Below, in pieces: positions 1 to 7,241 of a stretch of DNA of 18,339 nucleotides. The notes below the pieces were generated by a model, which saw only the letters and a program-made list of their open reading frames with translations, was not told the DNA's origin and searched no databases. A program made the translations under genes and the position numbers. This DNA is from Herminiimonas sp. (lineage in GTDB: Bacteria > Pseudomonadota > Gammaproteobacteria > Burkholderiales > Burkholderiaceae): positions 1-18,339 of the forward strand of contig JACMQD010000492.1 in the NCBI GenBank assembly GCA_014377155.1, in the 5' to 3' direction. Each line of letters begins with the position of its first letter. The first letter of the stretch is position 1.

Positions 1-2007
1 GGCGCCGGTGATCTTGCCGGTTCGAAGATCGACCTTGGGCTGGTAATGCAGGCAGAACTGATGCGACGAGAGCGCATGACGCAGATTTTTTTCAAGCGTG
101 AAACGGCGCTGACTGCGTTCGCTGAGCTCTGCCGTGAAGAAGCGATAGGTGTTGCGTCCACACTCCTTGGCGAAATACATAGCGGCATCCGCGCAGCGCA
201 ACAGCGTTGCCCCGTCCTGGCCGTCTTGCGGATAAATGCCGATGCCGATCGAGACGCCGAGGTAGTACTCGTTATCCTCCATGGGGAACGGTTCCCGGAT
301 GGCCGAGAGTATGCGTTCCGACAGGCTCGACAGGTAACTGGCATCGTCATACAGACGTGCCAGGATCACGAACTCGTCGCCGCCGAGTCGCGCCAGGATG
401 TCGTTCGGCCCGAGGCAACGGTTCAACCGTAACGCCACGGTTTTCAGCAGTACATCACCAGCTTCATGGCCAACGGTATCGTTGACATTCTTAAAGCGAT
501 CAAGATCGAGAAACAGGAGCGCCATGCGTTGCCCGGCAGTGGCCACCGCGAGGGCATGCTGCAATTGTTCCGAAAGAAAAGCCCGGTTAAGCAGACCTGT
601 CAGCGAATCGTGCGTGGCCATATGGCGAAGCCGGTGCTGGGCTTCTTTTACCTCCGTCACATCGGAGAACGAAATCAATACCGCACTGACCTCCGTTTCG
701 CCCGGTCGCCTGATGGGCATCACGTTTTCCGACACCCATATCTTGGCGCCATCCCGTAGCTCAATGCCCATCGTCAGACCGAGCAGCGGCTGGCCTGACC
801 GGAAAACTTTTTCCGGTGGCAGGTCGCCACCCGCTACCTCGAGCCCATCCGCCGAAAAAATTCGGTTGAAGTACGTTCCGTGTCTGATGCCAATCAGCGT
901 TCCGGGCGCGGCATGCAATATTCTTTCCGCGCTCGGATTGCAGGTCATCACCGTGCCTTCGCGCGATTGCACCAGAATGCCCTCGGTCAGGCAATTAACG
1001 ACCGCGCGATAGCGATCTTCATTGTCGAGCAAGGTTTTCTCAACGCGATTTTTCTGGATCGCAACGCCGACGAGGTCGGTAATGTCGCCGATGAATGCCA
1101 AATCGTCGGCAGTCGGTGCGCGCGGCGCCGAGTAATACACGCCGAAAGCGCCGACAGCAGTGGCCGACGACGATGTCACGGGCGTCGACCAGCAAGCATG
1201 CAGGTCGTGTGACAGCGCCAAGGCGGCATAGTCATCCCATAAAGGGTCGCACGCGGTATCTTCGACGACGACTTGGCGGTTCCAGTAAATGGCCGTGCCA
1301 CACGAGCCAGCGGCAGGTCCGATAGTCATGCCACCGATCGCACGGTTGAACGCCTCGGGCAAAGAAGGCGCTGCCGCCACACGAACATGCACGCCATCTT
1401 CTTCAAGCAACAAGATCGAACAACGCGCGCCGCCATGCAAGACTTGCTCCGCGATCAGGCAGACCTCGATCAGGATCGTCGACAGCGGCAAATCGCGCGC
1501 AATCATTTCAAGAATCTTTTTTTCATGTTGAAGCGAACGGCGGGCACGCGTGGCCTCCTCGGCGAGGGCACGCTGCGTTTCTGCACTCGACCGAAGTTGT
1601 TGCTGAACCTGCCTGCGCTCCGTGATATCGCGGGCCAGGACCTGGATTGCCGGCTTGCCTTCAAAAATGAATGCTGCAGAACACACCTCGACATCGATCA
1701 CGCTGCCATCGCACCGTAAGTAGCGCTGCTCCATAGACGGTGATGGCTCGCCCGTGGTCAGCATATGGCGGATGCGCTGGTCGGCATGCGACAACGAATC
1801 GGGATGGATAATCGATGACAACGGCATGCCCACCATGGCGTCGGAGGACGGTGCGTGCAATAGTCGGGCGCCTGCCTCATTGATAAACATCAAAATGCCG
1901 TCCTGCACGACATACAACGCATCCGGCGACAGCCGAATCAGTGCTTCATAGCGGTTGTCGAAAACAGTCTGTACGTTGCCGGCGGCGGAAGGGTTGGAAT
2001 GTGGCAT
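1..2007 (-). CDS. PAS-GAF-PAS-GGDEF-EAL c-di-GMP signalling protein (3' end outside window)
   Basis: Reading the minus strand from the ATG at 2007 gives 669 codons open to the window edge, so the C-terminus is missing. Visible domains in order: PAS about 17-133, a helical linker about 133-168, GAF about 170-318, a second PAS about 328-455, GGDEF about 460-620 with an intact GGDEF signature at 542-546, and the beginning of an EAL domain (HYQPKVDL near 654-661). The catalytic EAL residues lie beyond the window. GGDEF domains make c-di-GMP from two GTP and EAL domains hydrolyse it, so this is a hybrid cytoplasmic sensor enzyme. No membrane segment is seen. The product-inhibition I-site (RxxD, five residues before GGDEF) reads GPND, so its arginine is absent. 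The start is supported by the PAS beginning shortly after it and by a weak AGAG upstream. Which activity dominates cannot be told here. Confidence 0.93.
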   Translation of the reverse strand, partial: MPHSNPSAAGNVQTVFDNRYEALIRLSPDALYVVQDGILMFINEAGARLLHAPSSDAMVGMPLSSIIHPDSLSHADQRIRHMLTTGEPSPSMEQRYLRCDGSVIDVEVCSAAFIFEGKPAIQVLARDITERRQVQQQLRSSAETQRALAEEATRARRSLQHEKKILEMIARDLPLSTILIEVCLIAEQVLHGGARCSILLLEEDGVHVRVAAAPSLPEAFNRAIGGMTIGPAAGSCGTAIYWNRQVVVEDTACDPLWDDYAALALSHDLHACWSTPVTSSSATAVGAFGVYYSAPRAPTADDLAFIGDITDLVGVAIQKNRVEKTLLDNEDRYRAVVNCLTEGILVQSREGTVMTCNPSAERILHAAPGTLIGIRHGTYFNRIFSADGLEVAGGDLPPEKVFRSGQPLLGLTMGIELRDGAKIWVSENVMPIRRPGETEVSAVLISFSDVTEVKEAQHRLRHMATHDSLTGLLNRAFLSEQLQHALAVATAGQRMALLFLDLDRFKNVNDTVGHEAGDVLLKTVALRLNRCLGPNDILARLGGDEFVILARLYDDASYLSSLSERILSAIREPFPMEDNEYYLGVSIGIGIYPQDGQDGATLLRCADAAMYFAKECGRNTYRFFTAELSERSQRRFTLEKNLRHALSSHQFCLHYQPKVDLRTGKITGA

Positions 2008-2078
2008 GCAGAATCTCTATCGCTCTGAATCGATGAATGCAAACCAATGTGCAGGAATACCGACACAGCGACACCAAA

Positions 2079-2140
2079 ACGGTTGCACATCATAAGTCAT
2101 AAAACTTTTTTTATAGCCATGTATTTATTTATGCAACCGT
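2079..2140 (-). promoter_or_regulatory. Promoter-like segment inside a 9-bp inverted repeat, upstream of the GGDEF/EAL gene
   Basis: A perfect inverted repeat, ACGGTTGCA at 2079-2087 and TGCAACCGT at 2132-2140, encloses 44 AT-rich bases. On the minus strand TTGCAT (2131-2136) could serve as -35 and TATAAA (2110-2115) as -10, although the 15-bp spacer is short. One repeat arm overlaps the putative -35 and the other would lie just after the start of transcription. That layout suits a regulator binding two half sites, but this is inference. Confidence 0.35.
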
Positions 2141-2255
2141 GCGCGTTCGATTGGATTGCCTCTTTTAAGTTGCGCCATTCCTGGAGAGACTAAACAGAAT
2201 ATCGAAACCAAGCGACGCAAACAGTATCGACGGAATTGTCCGGGCTCACTTGAAG

Positions 2256-2302
2256 CATCAGGTGCACATCAGCCTGATGGCGTCAGGGCTAGTGCTGCAC
2301 CT
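2256..2302. other. Mutually exclusive hairpin-forming segment
   Basis: Three short perfect inverted repeats share arms: CATCAGG (2256-2262) with CCTGATG (2273-2279); AGGTGCA (2260-2266) with TGCACCT (2296-2302); and CCTGA (2273-2277) with TCAGG (2283-2287). Only some can form at once, as in switching RNA leaders or small RNAs. It lies downstream of kup on its strand. No known riboswitch consensus was recognised. Confidence 0.25.
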
Positions 2303-2424
2303 TGGGTTGTGTGGCGGATTTGCCGGAACGTCGTGATGAAGTTTGAAGCAAAAAAACTTGGCAGGGACAGGCCCTACCACGCCTGAAAAATCGACCATTC
2401 TCAGGATTGATTGAAATCAAACTA

Positions 2425-4305
2425 TTAGATTTCCACTTGCGTGCCTAATTCGATCACGCGGTTCGGGGGTATCTGAAAATAGTCAGCCGCGTCGCGCGCG
2501 TTGCGCGCCATCGCGACATACATGATCTCGCGCCAGAGCGCCATCCCCTCGCCCACCGTGGCAATGACATTTTGCCGGGCAATGAAAAAGGACGTTTCCA
2601 TCAGTTCGAATTCGAGCCCTTTTTTTGCGCACTGACCGAGGGCAAGGATGACGTTGCGCTCATCCTTGAAGCCGTAACGCAGGTTAACTTGGTAGCATTC
2701 GTGGCCCAGCGCCTCGACTTCTATACGCTCCGCTTCCGGAATAGTAGGAATATCGGCAGAGAAAACAGTCAAGAAAACAGTCCGCTCGTGTAAGACCTTG
2801 TTGTGCAACAGATTATGCAATAACGCATGCGGCACGCCATCGCCTTCCGCCCTGAAAAAGATGGCAGTCCCGTCGACACGGTGCGGCGGTGCAACGAACA
2901 AGGATTTTAGGAACTCCGGCAAAGGAATCAAGTGCTTTTTGATGTTCTGAAACACCAGTTCACGCCCGGTTCGCCACGTAAGCATGATCGTCACCATGAT
3001 CGCGCTGACCAACAGCGGAAACCATCCACCCGTCAGCAGTTTCAGCGACGTTGACGAAAACAACGCAATGTCGATAGTCAAGAAAAACCCCGACGCAGCC
3101 AGGGTCAGCAAGAGGTTGTACTTCCATTGATAGCGTAACACGAAGAAAGTCAGGATCGTAGTCGTCAACATGGTCGCCGTGGCCGCAATGCCGTATGCCG
3201 AAGCCAGTGCCGAAGATGATCCGAAACCGATTACCGCGAGGATGACCACGCCGAGTTGGGCCCAGTTGACCAGAGGAATATAAATCTGTCCCATTTCACG
3301 ATCGGACGTGTAGATAACGCGCATTCGGGGCAGGAAACCCAGCGAAATCGCTTGCTGCGTAATTGAAAATGCGGCTGAAATAGTTGCCTGAGAAGCGATC
3401 ACGGTTGCCATGGTCGACAAGATCACCAACGGATAGATGCTCCAAGGGCCCAACTGCTGGTAAAACGGATTCGATACGGCGTCCGGGTTGGACAGTAATA
3501 ACGCGCCCTGTCCAAAGTAATTCAGGGTCAAGGCGGGATAAGCTACCAGGAACCAGGCCAGTCGCACTGGTCGCTTGCCGAAATGTCCCATATCGGCATA
3601 AAGCGCTTCGGCGCCCGTAACTGCCAACACGATAGCCCCGAGGGAAACAAATGCAACCCAGCCGTTTTGGAGAAGGAACCGAAATGCATGGATCGGATTA
3701 AGTGCTGCCAGTATGTGCGGATTGGCGATGATATTGACGATGCCCATGGCGGCAAGTGTGGTGAACCATACCAGTACGATCGGTCCAAAGAATTTGCCGA
3801 TGCCTGCCGTACCCTTGAACTGGAAAGCATACAACGTTGCCAGCACCATTACCGTCAATGGCAAGACATAAGGCTTGAGCGCGGGCGCCGCCACTTCGAG
3901 CCCTTCGATCGCCGACAGCACCGAGATGGCCGGCGTAATGATGCCATCGCCGTAGAGCAAGCCCGTACCGATCATTCCCAGAACCATGACGGGGTAGATC
4001 CAGCGCGATTTTTCCTGCGCCACTGAGGACATGGCCAGCGCCGTCAACGCCATGATGCCACCTTCGCCGCGATTATTTGCGCGCAATACCAAAATGACGT
4101 ACTTGAGAGAAACAATAATCGTCAGAGCCCAGAATATCAGCGACACAATGCCGAACAGGTTAGACTGATTTAGCACCACGCCATGGGCTGGCGCGAATAC
4201 TTCCTTCATCGTATAAAGCGGACTCGTGCCGATATCGCCGTACACGATACCAATCGCTGCCAGAGTAAGAGGGAATATACTGCTTTTGTTCTGATCGGAA
4301 CTCAC
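2425..4305 (-). CDS. kup: Kup family low-affinity potassium uptake protein
   Basis: Kup/HAK/KUP transporters bring K+ into the cell, coupled to protons, across the inner membrane. The 626-aa product carries the family's N-terminal GDIGTSPLYT motif (residues 23-32), about twelve hydrophobic segments up to roughly residue 470, and a C-terminal cytoplasmic tail typical of bacterial Kup. The length is close to the E. coli protein (622 aa). I chose the GTG at 4305 because AGGTGG sits just before it and because a good promoter (-10 at 4335-4340) lies over the alternative TTG start at 4344, which would precede the transcript. The gene follows the response regulator on the same strand across a 193-bp gap with its own promoter, so it is probably transcribed alone. 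Family assignment is secure. Confidence 0.96.
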   Translation of the reverse strand: MSSDQNKSSIFPLTLAAIGIVYGDIGTSPLYTMKEVFAPAHGVVLNQSNLFGIVSLIFWALTIIVSLKYVILVLRANNRGEGGIMALTALAMSSVAQEKSRWIYPVMVLGMIGTGLLYGDGIITPAISVLSAIEGLEVAAPALKPYVLPLTVMVLATLYAFQFKGTAGIGKFFGPIVLVWFTTLAAMGIVNIIANPHILAALNPIHAFRFLLQNGWVAFVSLGAIVLAVTGAEALYADMGHFGKRPVRLAWFLVAYPALTLNYFGQGALLLSNPDAVSNPFYQQLGPWSIYPLVILSTMATVIASQATISAAFSITQQAISLGFLPRMRVIYTSDREMGQIYIPLVNWAQLGVVILAVIGFGSSSALASAYGIAATATMLTTTILTFFVLRYQWKYNLLLTLAASGFFLTIDIALFSSTSLKLLTGGWFPLLVSAIMVTIMLTWRTGRELVFQNIKKHLIPLPEFLKSLFVAPPHRVDGTAIFFRAEGDGVPHALLHNLLHNKVLHERTVFLTVFSADIPTIPEAERIEVEALGHECYQVNLRYGFKDERNVILALGQCAKKGLEFELMETSFFIARQNVIATVGEGMALWREIMYVAMARNARDAADYFQIPPNRVIELGTQVEI

Positions 4306-4334
4306 TTGCCACCTGAGATAATTTGCGCTGGTAG

Positions 4335-4364
4335 AGCATACCAAACAATATTTACGTTTTGCAA
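4335..4364 (-). promoter_or_regulatory. Sigma-70-type promoter of kup
   Basis: On the minus strand TTGCAA (4359-4364) and TATGCT (4335-4340) are separated by 18 bp. Transcription would start near 4328, leaving a leader of about 23 nt before the GTG start codon with its AGGTGG ribosome binding site. This placement makes the upstream TTG at 4344 untenable as a start. Confidence 0.5.
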
Positions 4365-4498
4365 ACGCACTTGCACGATTTATCCCGGCGCATTCGCTCA
4401 GCCACTTGCGACAATCCGCAACTGTGCGTACCGACCTTCTGCGCAGCGTTACGCTCCTGCCAGTCGCTAGGGCAAAAGCTGTTTACTGCATATCGACA

Positions 4499-5380
4499 TC
4501 AGACGGGCGTGATGAGGACTGCGTTGGCGATCCGTCGTGCGCTGGGCAGGAAGCGCGCAATCGTCGCCAGCAGGTCGTCCTCGCCGACCGGTTTGCCGAG
4601 ATAGGCGTCGCAACCTGCCCAGTTTCCGCGGAATTTGTCAAAGGCTGATGACTTGCTGCTCAACATGACTACTGCCGTCGTTTTGGTGGCAGGACTCGAT
4701 TTGATCATTTTGCAGACTTGATAGCCATCGATTCCCGGCATCATCACATCAAGAAAAATGCACGCGTAGGACTTGGATTGGGCCATGTCAATTGCAGCCT
4801 CGCCCGTTTCTGCGTAGTCGACATCGAAGCGGAAAGGTGACAGTTTGCTACGCATGAAAGCGCGAACGGTGGCACTATCATCGACTACTAGTACCGACTC
4901 TATCGGCTTGGAATCGATGATTTCCGGTTCCATCACGATATTGCGATCGATTGAGCGGCGATAAGTGCGACCATCCCATTCGGTAGGTTCGGCACTTTGC
5001 ACGTTGCGGCGTCTGCGTTCGTCGAGTGCCGCAAGCATGAGCGTATCGAGTTGCTCGAACAGCCGCATCCAATGTATTGGCTTGGCAATGACTGGCCAAT
5101 CCGTCAGATTCGGGCCGTTGCCGATCAACACCGCTGGAGCATGAATATTGGGCGAGCGGGCCGCTAATTGCGTCAATGCTTCAGAACTATCAGAATTGAC
5201 CAGGTAAATATCAGCGCGGCCCTCGTCAGCAATCAGTTCGGCATAGGCCAGCTGCCGCCTCCCGGTCAGTCGAAATGTCGAAACCAGCATCGTTTTTTCG
5301 GCATGACTGAAGCCAAGCATTTCAAGGTTGAAGGTCCGGCTGCCGGTCTCGTTCTTGCCAGCTTGAATTGCCTGATTCAT
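4499..5380 (-). CDS. Two-part response regulator, degenerate N-terminal and PilG-like C-terminal receiver
   Basis: From the ATG at 5380 the product has 293 aa. The C-terminal receiver (about 160-285) has every phosphorylation residue: the acidic pair D167/D168, acceptor D211 in LDVMMPG, S241 in MLSSK and K263 in GKP. The stretch after S241 (SSKxxxFDKxxGxxxGxDxxLxKP) resembles PilG, the twitching-motility response regulator. The N-terminal half (about 15-125) has a receiver-like pattern ending in AKPIHW but lacks the acidic pair and acceptor, so it may be a pseudo-receiver. There is no DNA-binding output domain, so it probably acts by protein contact. The frame extends upstream to a TTG at 5545 (348 aa), but a TGTTACTAT extended -10 at 5432-5437 favours the shorter form; start confidence is moderate. 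No pil or che genes are adjacent. Confidence 0.8.
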   Translation of the reverse strand: MNQAIQAGKNETGSRTFNLEMLGFSHAEKTMLVSTFRLTGRRQLAYAELIADEGRADIYLVNSDSSEALTQLAARSPNIHAPAVLIGNGPNLTDWPVIAKPIHWMRLFEQLDTLMLAALDERRRRNVQSAEPTEWDGRTYRRSIDRNIVMEPEIIDSKPIESVLVVDDSATVRAFMRSKLSPFRFDVDYAETGEAAIDMAQSKSYACIFLDVMMPGIDGYQVCKMIKSSPATKTTAVVMLSSKSSAFDKFRGNWAGCDAYLGKPVGEDDLLATIARFLPSARRIANAVLITPV

Positions 5381-5431
5381 TATTTTTTTCGCTTCGGGAA
5401 GGGTTTTCGCCAAGGTTCCGGCAGTTTGGCA

Positions 5432-5437
5432 ATAGTA
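5432..5437 (-). promoter_or_regulatory. Extended -10 element upstream of the response regulator
   Basis: The minus strand reads TG-T-TACTAT, matching an extended -10 (TGnTATAAT) in five of six hexamer positions. No good -35 is present at the usual spacing, which extended -10 promoters tolerate. It lies about 52 bp before the ATG at 5380. Confidence 0.35.
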
Positions 5438-5595
5438 ACAGACGGCAATCATGCAGGCTACAACCCTCGGTTTGACAATCATCGACAAAACCGCGGATGC
5501 TGAGCGGCCGTTTTTCGGCAATGTTGCACGACGCAAGCCAAACAAACGGCTATATCCGCCACAATCTTATCCGGGTCACGGATGGAAACAAGTGC

Positions 5596-5611
5596 CATGG
5601 TGATGACCATG
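5596..5611. repeat. Perfect inverted repeat CATGGT-gatg-ACCATG
   Basis: Two 6-bp arms around a 4-bp spacer, about 215-230 bp upstream of the response regulator start. It has the form of a dimeric regulator's operator or a small hairpin, but it is distant from the candidate promoter and could be chance. Confidence 0.3.
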
Positions 5612-5741
5612 CGAGGATTTCAGATTGCGCCAATGTAGAGCCTTTTTCAAACGATGACTTCTCGGGCGCGAAACATTCTGGAACAGGCTCTCGCCAAGGC
5701 ATGTCGTGCATCTATCAGACATGTTTTTGACCTGGCCGATG

Positions 5742-6728
5742 TCAGTCCCGCGTCAGCTTTTTCCGACTACGCGGCCGACGGTTATCGACAGACGCGCTTT
5801 CGGTGGAAGTGTCGCTGGAAGATGGAGAAGTTGGCGCCACTACCCGCCGCAAAACGAAAGGAACACTCGTCAGCAGCGGCACGGCCCGGATAAGGCGCTG
5901 GGGAAGCGCGCCGTTGGCATTTGTCGTAATGGCGGCAATACTTCTATGGAGGGACACTAACGGCAATTGGGTGATCGCGCGACCGATGCCGACCTGCAGC
6001 GTGGTCGGTGGCGCAGTAGGACGTTTTTTCCGCGCCGACGACGGCGAGCGGTTGTGATCCGACTCCATTTTTTGCGATGCCAGTTCTGTCAACGCACCAC
6101 CGAATCCGGCACCCGTGGCAGTTACCAGAACTGTCGCGGCCACCCCGGCCGGTGTCGCTGGCGCGAATTTCGGCAGCGTCGAAAGCGCATACGAGTAGCT
6201 GGCGCCCATCAGACAGGCAGGTGCAATGGCATCATGCGCCAATGAAGGCGAAACCGGTTCGGTGCTGACAATTTTAAAGACATCGCGAATACCCTGCGCT
6301 ACGTAAGCCGATGCTAAACCGGCTGCGAGCGGCGTATGGGCGCCCACTAATTTGACGACCGGATTGGGATGAAGGCGCGCAATATTATTTAACGCTGTAA
6401 AAAGACCGAAGCTCAGCGCAATTGAGCTGCTACTGAGAAATCCGTTTGAGGCAACCCGGCGATAGTGATTGGTTTTGCGACGCGGTTTATCGGCCGCACA
6501 TGCGGGCGCGACCCCGGTCGCCGATTGCGCCTCGCGCATACTTTTGAGCAGCGCCTTCTGCCTTGGATGGAGACGTTTTTTTCTGACTGCCGGAGATAGG
6601 GGATTTTTAATGATTTGCGGTGACGGCGCAGCCACAGCAGAGGGTTGCACCGATGCCTTTGCTTCGCTATCCTCAGTGGCAGTGGTGGTTCGACATCCGA
6701 TAATCTGGCCTATATTACGCAGGTTCAT
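5742..6728 (-). CDS. Unrecognised 328-aa protein with basic, Ser/Pro-rich ends and hydrophobic core segments
   Basis: I do not recognise the family. The ATG at 6728 is preceded by AAAGAGATGG; the frame continues upstream, but with atypical, non-protein-like sequence. Residues 14-90 are rich in Ser, Thr, Ala and Pro and then strongly basic (RKKR near 49-52, RRK near 83-85). Hydrophobic or small-residue segments follow at about 95-118, 123-147, 164-186, 193-218, 244-267 and 280-298, interrupted by a basic Ser/Pro linker at 222-243 (SARKKRP). The tail (299-328) is Ser/Thr/Pro- and Arg/Lys-rich. There is no signal peptide and no enzyme motif. An unstructured polar N-terminus plus amphipathic helices recalls type III secretion effectors or translocators, but no secretion genes are near, so this is speculation. 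The gene stands alone behind a palindrome-bearing upstream region. Confidence 0.65.
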   Translation of the reverse strand: MNLRNIGQIIGCRTTTATEDSEAKASVQPSAVAAPSPQIIKNPLSPAVRKKRLHPRQKALLKSMREAQSATGVAPACAADKPRRKTNHYRRVASNGFLSSSSIALSFGLFTALNNIARLHPNPVVKLVGAHTPLAAGLASAYVAQGIRDVFKIVSTEPVSPSLAHDAIAPACLMGASYSYALSTLPKFAPATPAGVAATVLVTATGAGFGGALTELASQKMESDHNRSPSSARKKRPTAPPTTLQVGIGRAITQLPLVSLHRSIAAITTNANGALPQRLIRAVPLLTSVPFVLRRVVAPTSPSSSDTSTESASVDNRRPRSRKKLTRD

Positions 6729-6815
6729 GTTCCATCTCTTTGTTGTAAAAGAATGACCGTTTTCCGAATCAATGGGGTATGCAGACAGGCGAAGTAGGCA
6801 CCGAAACGTAGCGCA

Positions 6816-6840
6816 ATGATAGTGCACGAATTTCGCGCAC
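6816..6840 (-). promoter_or_regulatory. Operator-like 19-bp palindrome beside a -10-like hexamer
   Basis: GTGCACGAATTTCGCGCAC (6822-6840) is a palindrome with a single mismatched pair around a central T. On the minus strand it is immediately followed by TATCAT (6816-6821), a plausible -10, with no good -35 upstream. A protein bound here would occupy the promoter spacer, as MerR-type activators and many repressors do. Transcription would begin near 6809, giving a leader of about 80 nt before the orphan gene. Confidence 0.4.
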
Positions 6841-6979
6841 AGTTGAAGAAAACGCAAGCCAATGCACTTTTTTTGTGCGATTGGACTGTTCGAAAGAGCA
6901 CTGCGGGAATTTCGCTCCTTGATCGCCCAATATCGCGATACATGTACATCGTGCCGATCCGAAGGTAGGCCGGGATTTG

Positions 6980-7011
6980 GAAGTGGCGATAGGGGACCAT
7001 TCAGAAGTGGC
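6980..7011. repeat. Direct repeat GAAGTGGC x2, possible insertion-sequence end remnant
   Basis: GAAGTGGC occurs at 6980-6987 and 7004-7011, 24 bp apart, with GGGGACCATT between them. Repeated short boxes of this sort occur in the ends of IS21-family elements, and the wording resembles ends I associate with that family. No transposase remnant is visible, so this is only a possibility. Confidence 0.2.
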
Positions 7012-7241
7012 ACCGACCACACAGTTACCGGTCTACAATAGACGTGTGAGATAGCGATCAAACGTTGCCCGGACCAGTACCGGCTGACTTAGTATTACAT
7101 GATCGCCAGCGCTCGACGGCCCAACGGCAGCTCGCTGAAAGTCGCGCGGGAAGGCCATTCGATGGCGGTGAGGTTGTTCGATACTATGAAGGGCTCGACG
7201 ATTTACCTGATGAACCGGCGATGGTTTGACGTGAGAACGCA

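Larger units (their letters stand above)
2008..2424. other. Non-coding region between the GGDEF/EAL gene and kup
   Basis: About 417 bases without a convincing gene. The only longer open frame (2156-2386, plus, TTG start) has no ribosome binding site and an unrecognisable, low-quality translation. The left half holds the inverted repeat and promoter-like segment of the GGDEF/EAL gene. The right half holds overlapping potential hairpins (2256-2302) and, just past the kup stop, a weak TTGAT/ATCAA hairpin without a clear T-run, so no convincing kup terminator is seen. Confidence 0.6.
5381..5741. other. Non-coding region between the response regulator and the orphan gene
   Basis: Contains the possible promoter of the response regulator (5432-5437) and a perfect inverted repeat at 5596-5611. 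The response-regulator frame is open up to 5545, so part of this stretch would be coding if a TTG start were used. No terminator with a T-run was found behind the orphan gene ending at 5742, and no other gene is supported. Confidence 0.5.
6729..7241. other. Divergent non-coding region between the orphan gene and the Lrp-type gene
   Basis: About 513 bases. Seen in it: the 19-bp palindrome (6822-6840); a perfect TATCGCGATA palindrome at 6931-6940 followed by ATGTACAT at 6942-6949; an 8-bp direct repeat (6980-6987 and 7004-7011); a TACAAT hexamer at 7034-7039 that could be the -10 of the Lrp-type gene; and a 48-codon open frame at 7099-7245 overlapping the TTG start of that gene. None is conclusive. 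Confidence 0.5.

Noticed and set aside
46..1951. Several plus-strand open frames of 65-204 aa
   Set aside because: They lie antisense to the continuous PAS-GAF-PAS-GGDEF-EAL frame, which gives a recognisable protein; their own translations match nothing.
2156..2386. 76-aa plus-strand frame with TTG start
   Set aside because: No ribosome binding site, no recognisable sequence, and it overlaps hairpin-forming non-coding DNA.
3583..4026. 147-aa plus-strand frame
   Set aside because: Antisense to the conserved kup coding region.
6729..7061. N-terminal extension of the orphan protein to 7061
   Set aside because: The ATG at 6728 has a ribosome binding site, whereas the extension reads as Cys/His/Arg-rich non-protein-like sequence and would swallow the palindrome and -10.
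6729..7061. hrp-type boxes (TTCG-N16-TTCG) upstream of the orphan gene
   Set aside because: Several TTCG words occur, but pairs are 8 or 21 bases apart, not 16, so type III regulon control is not supported.
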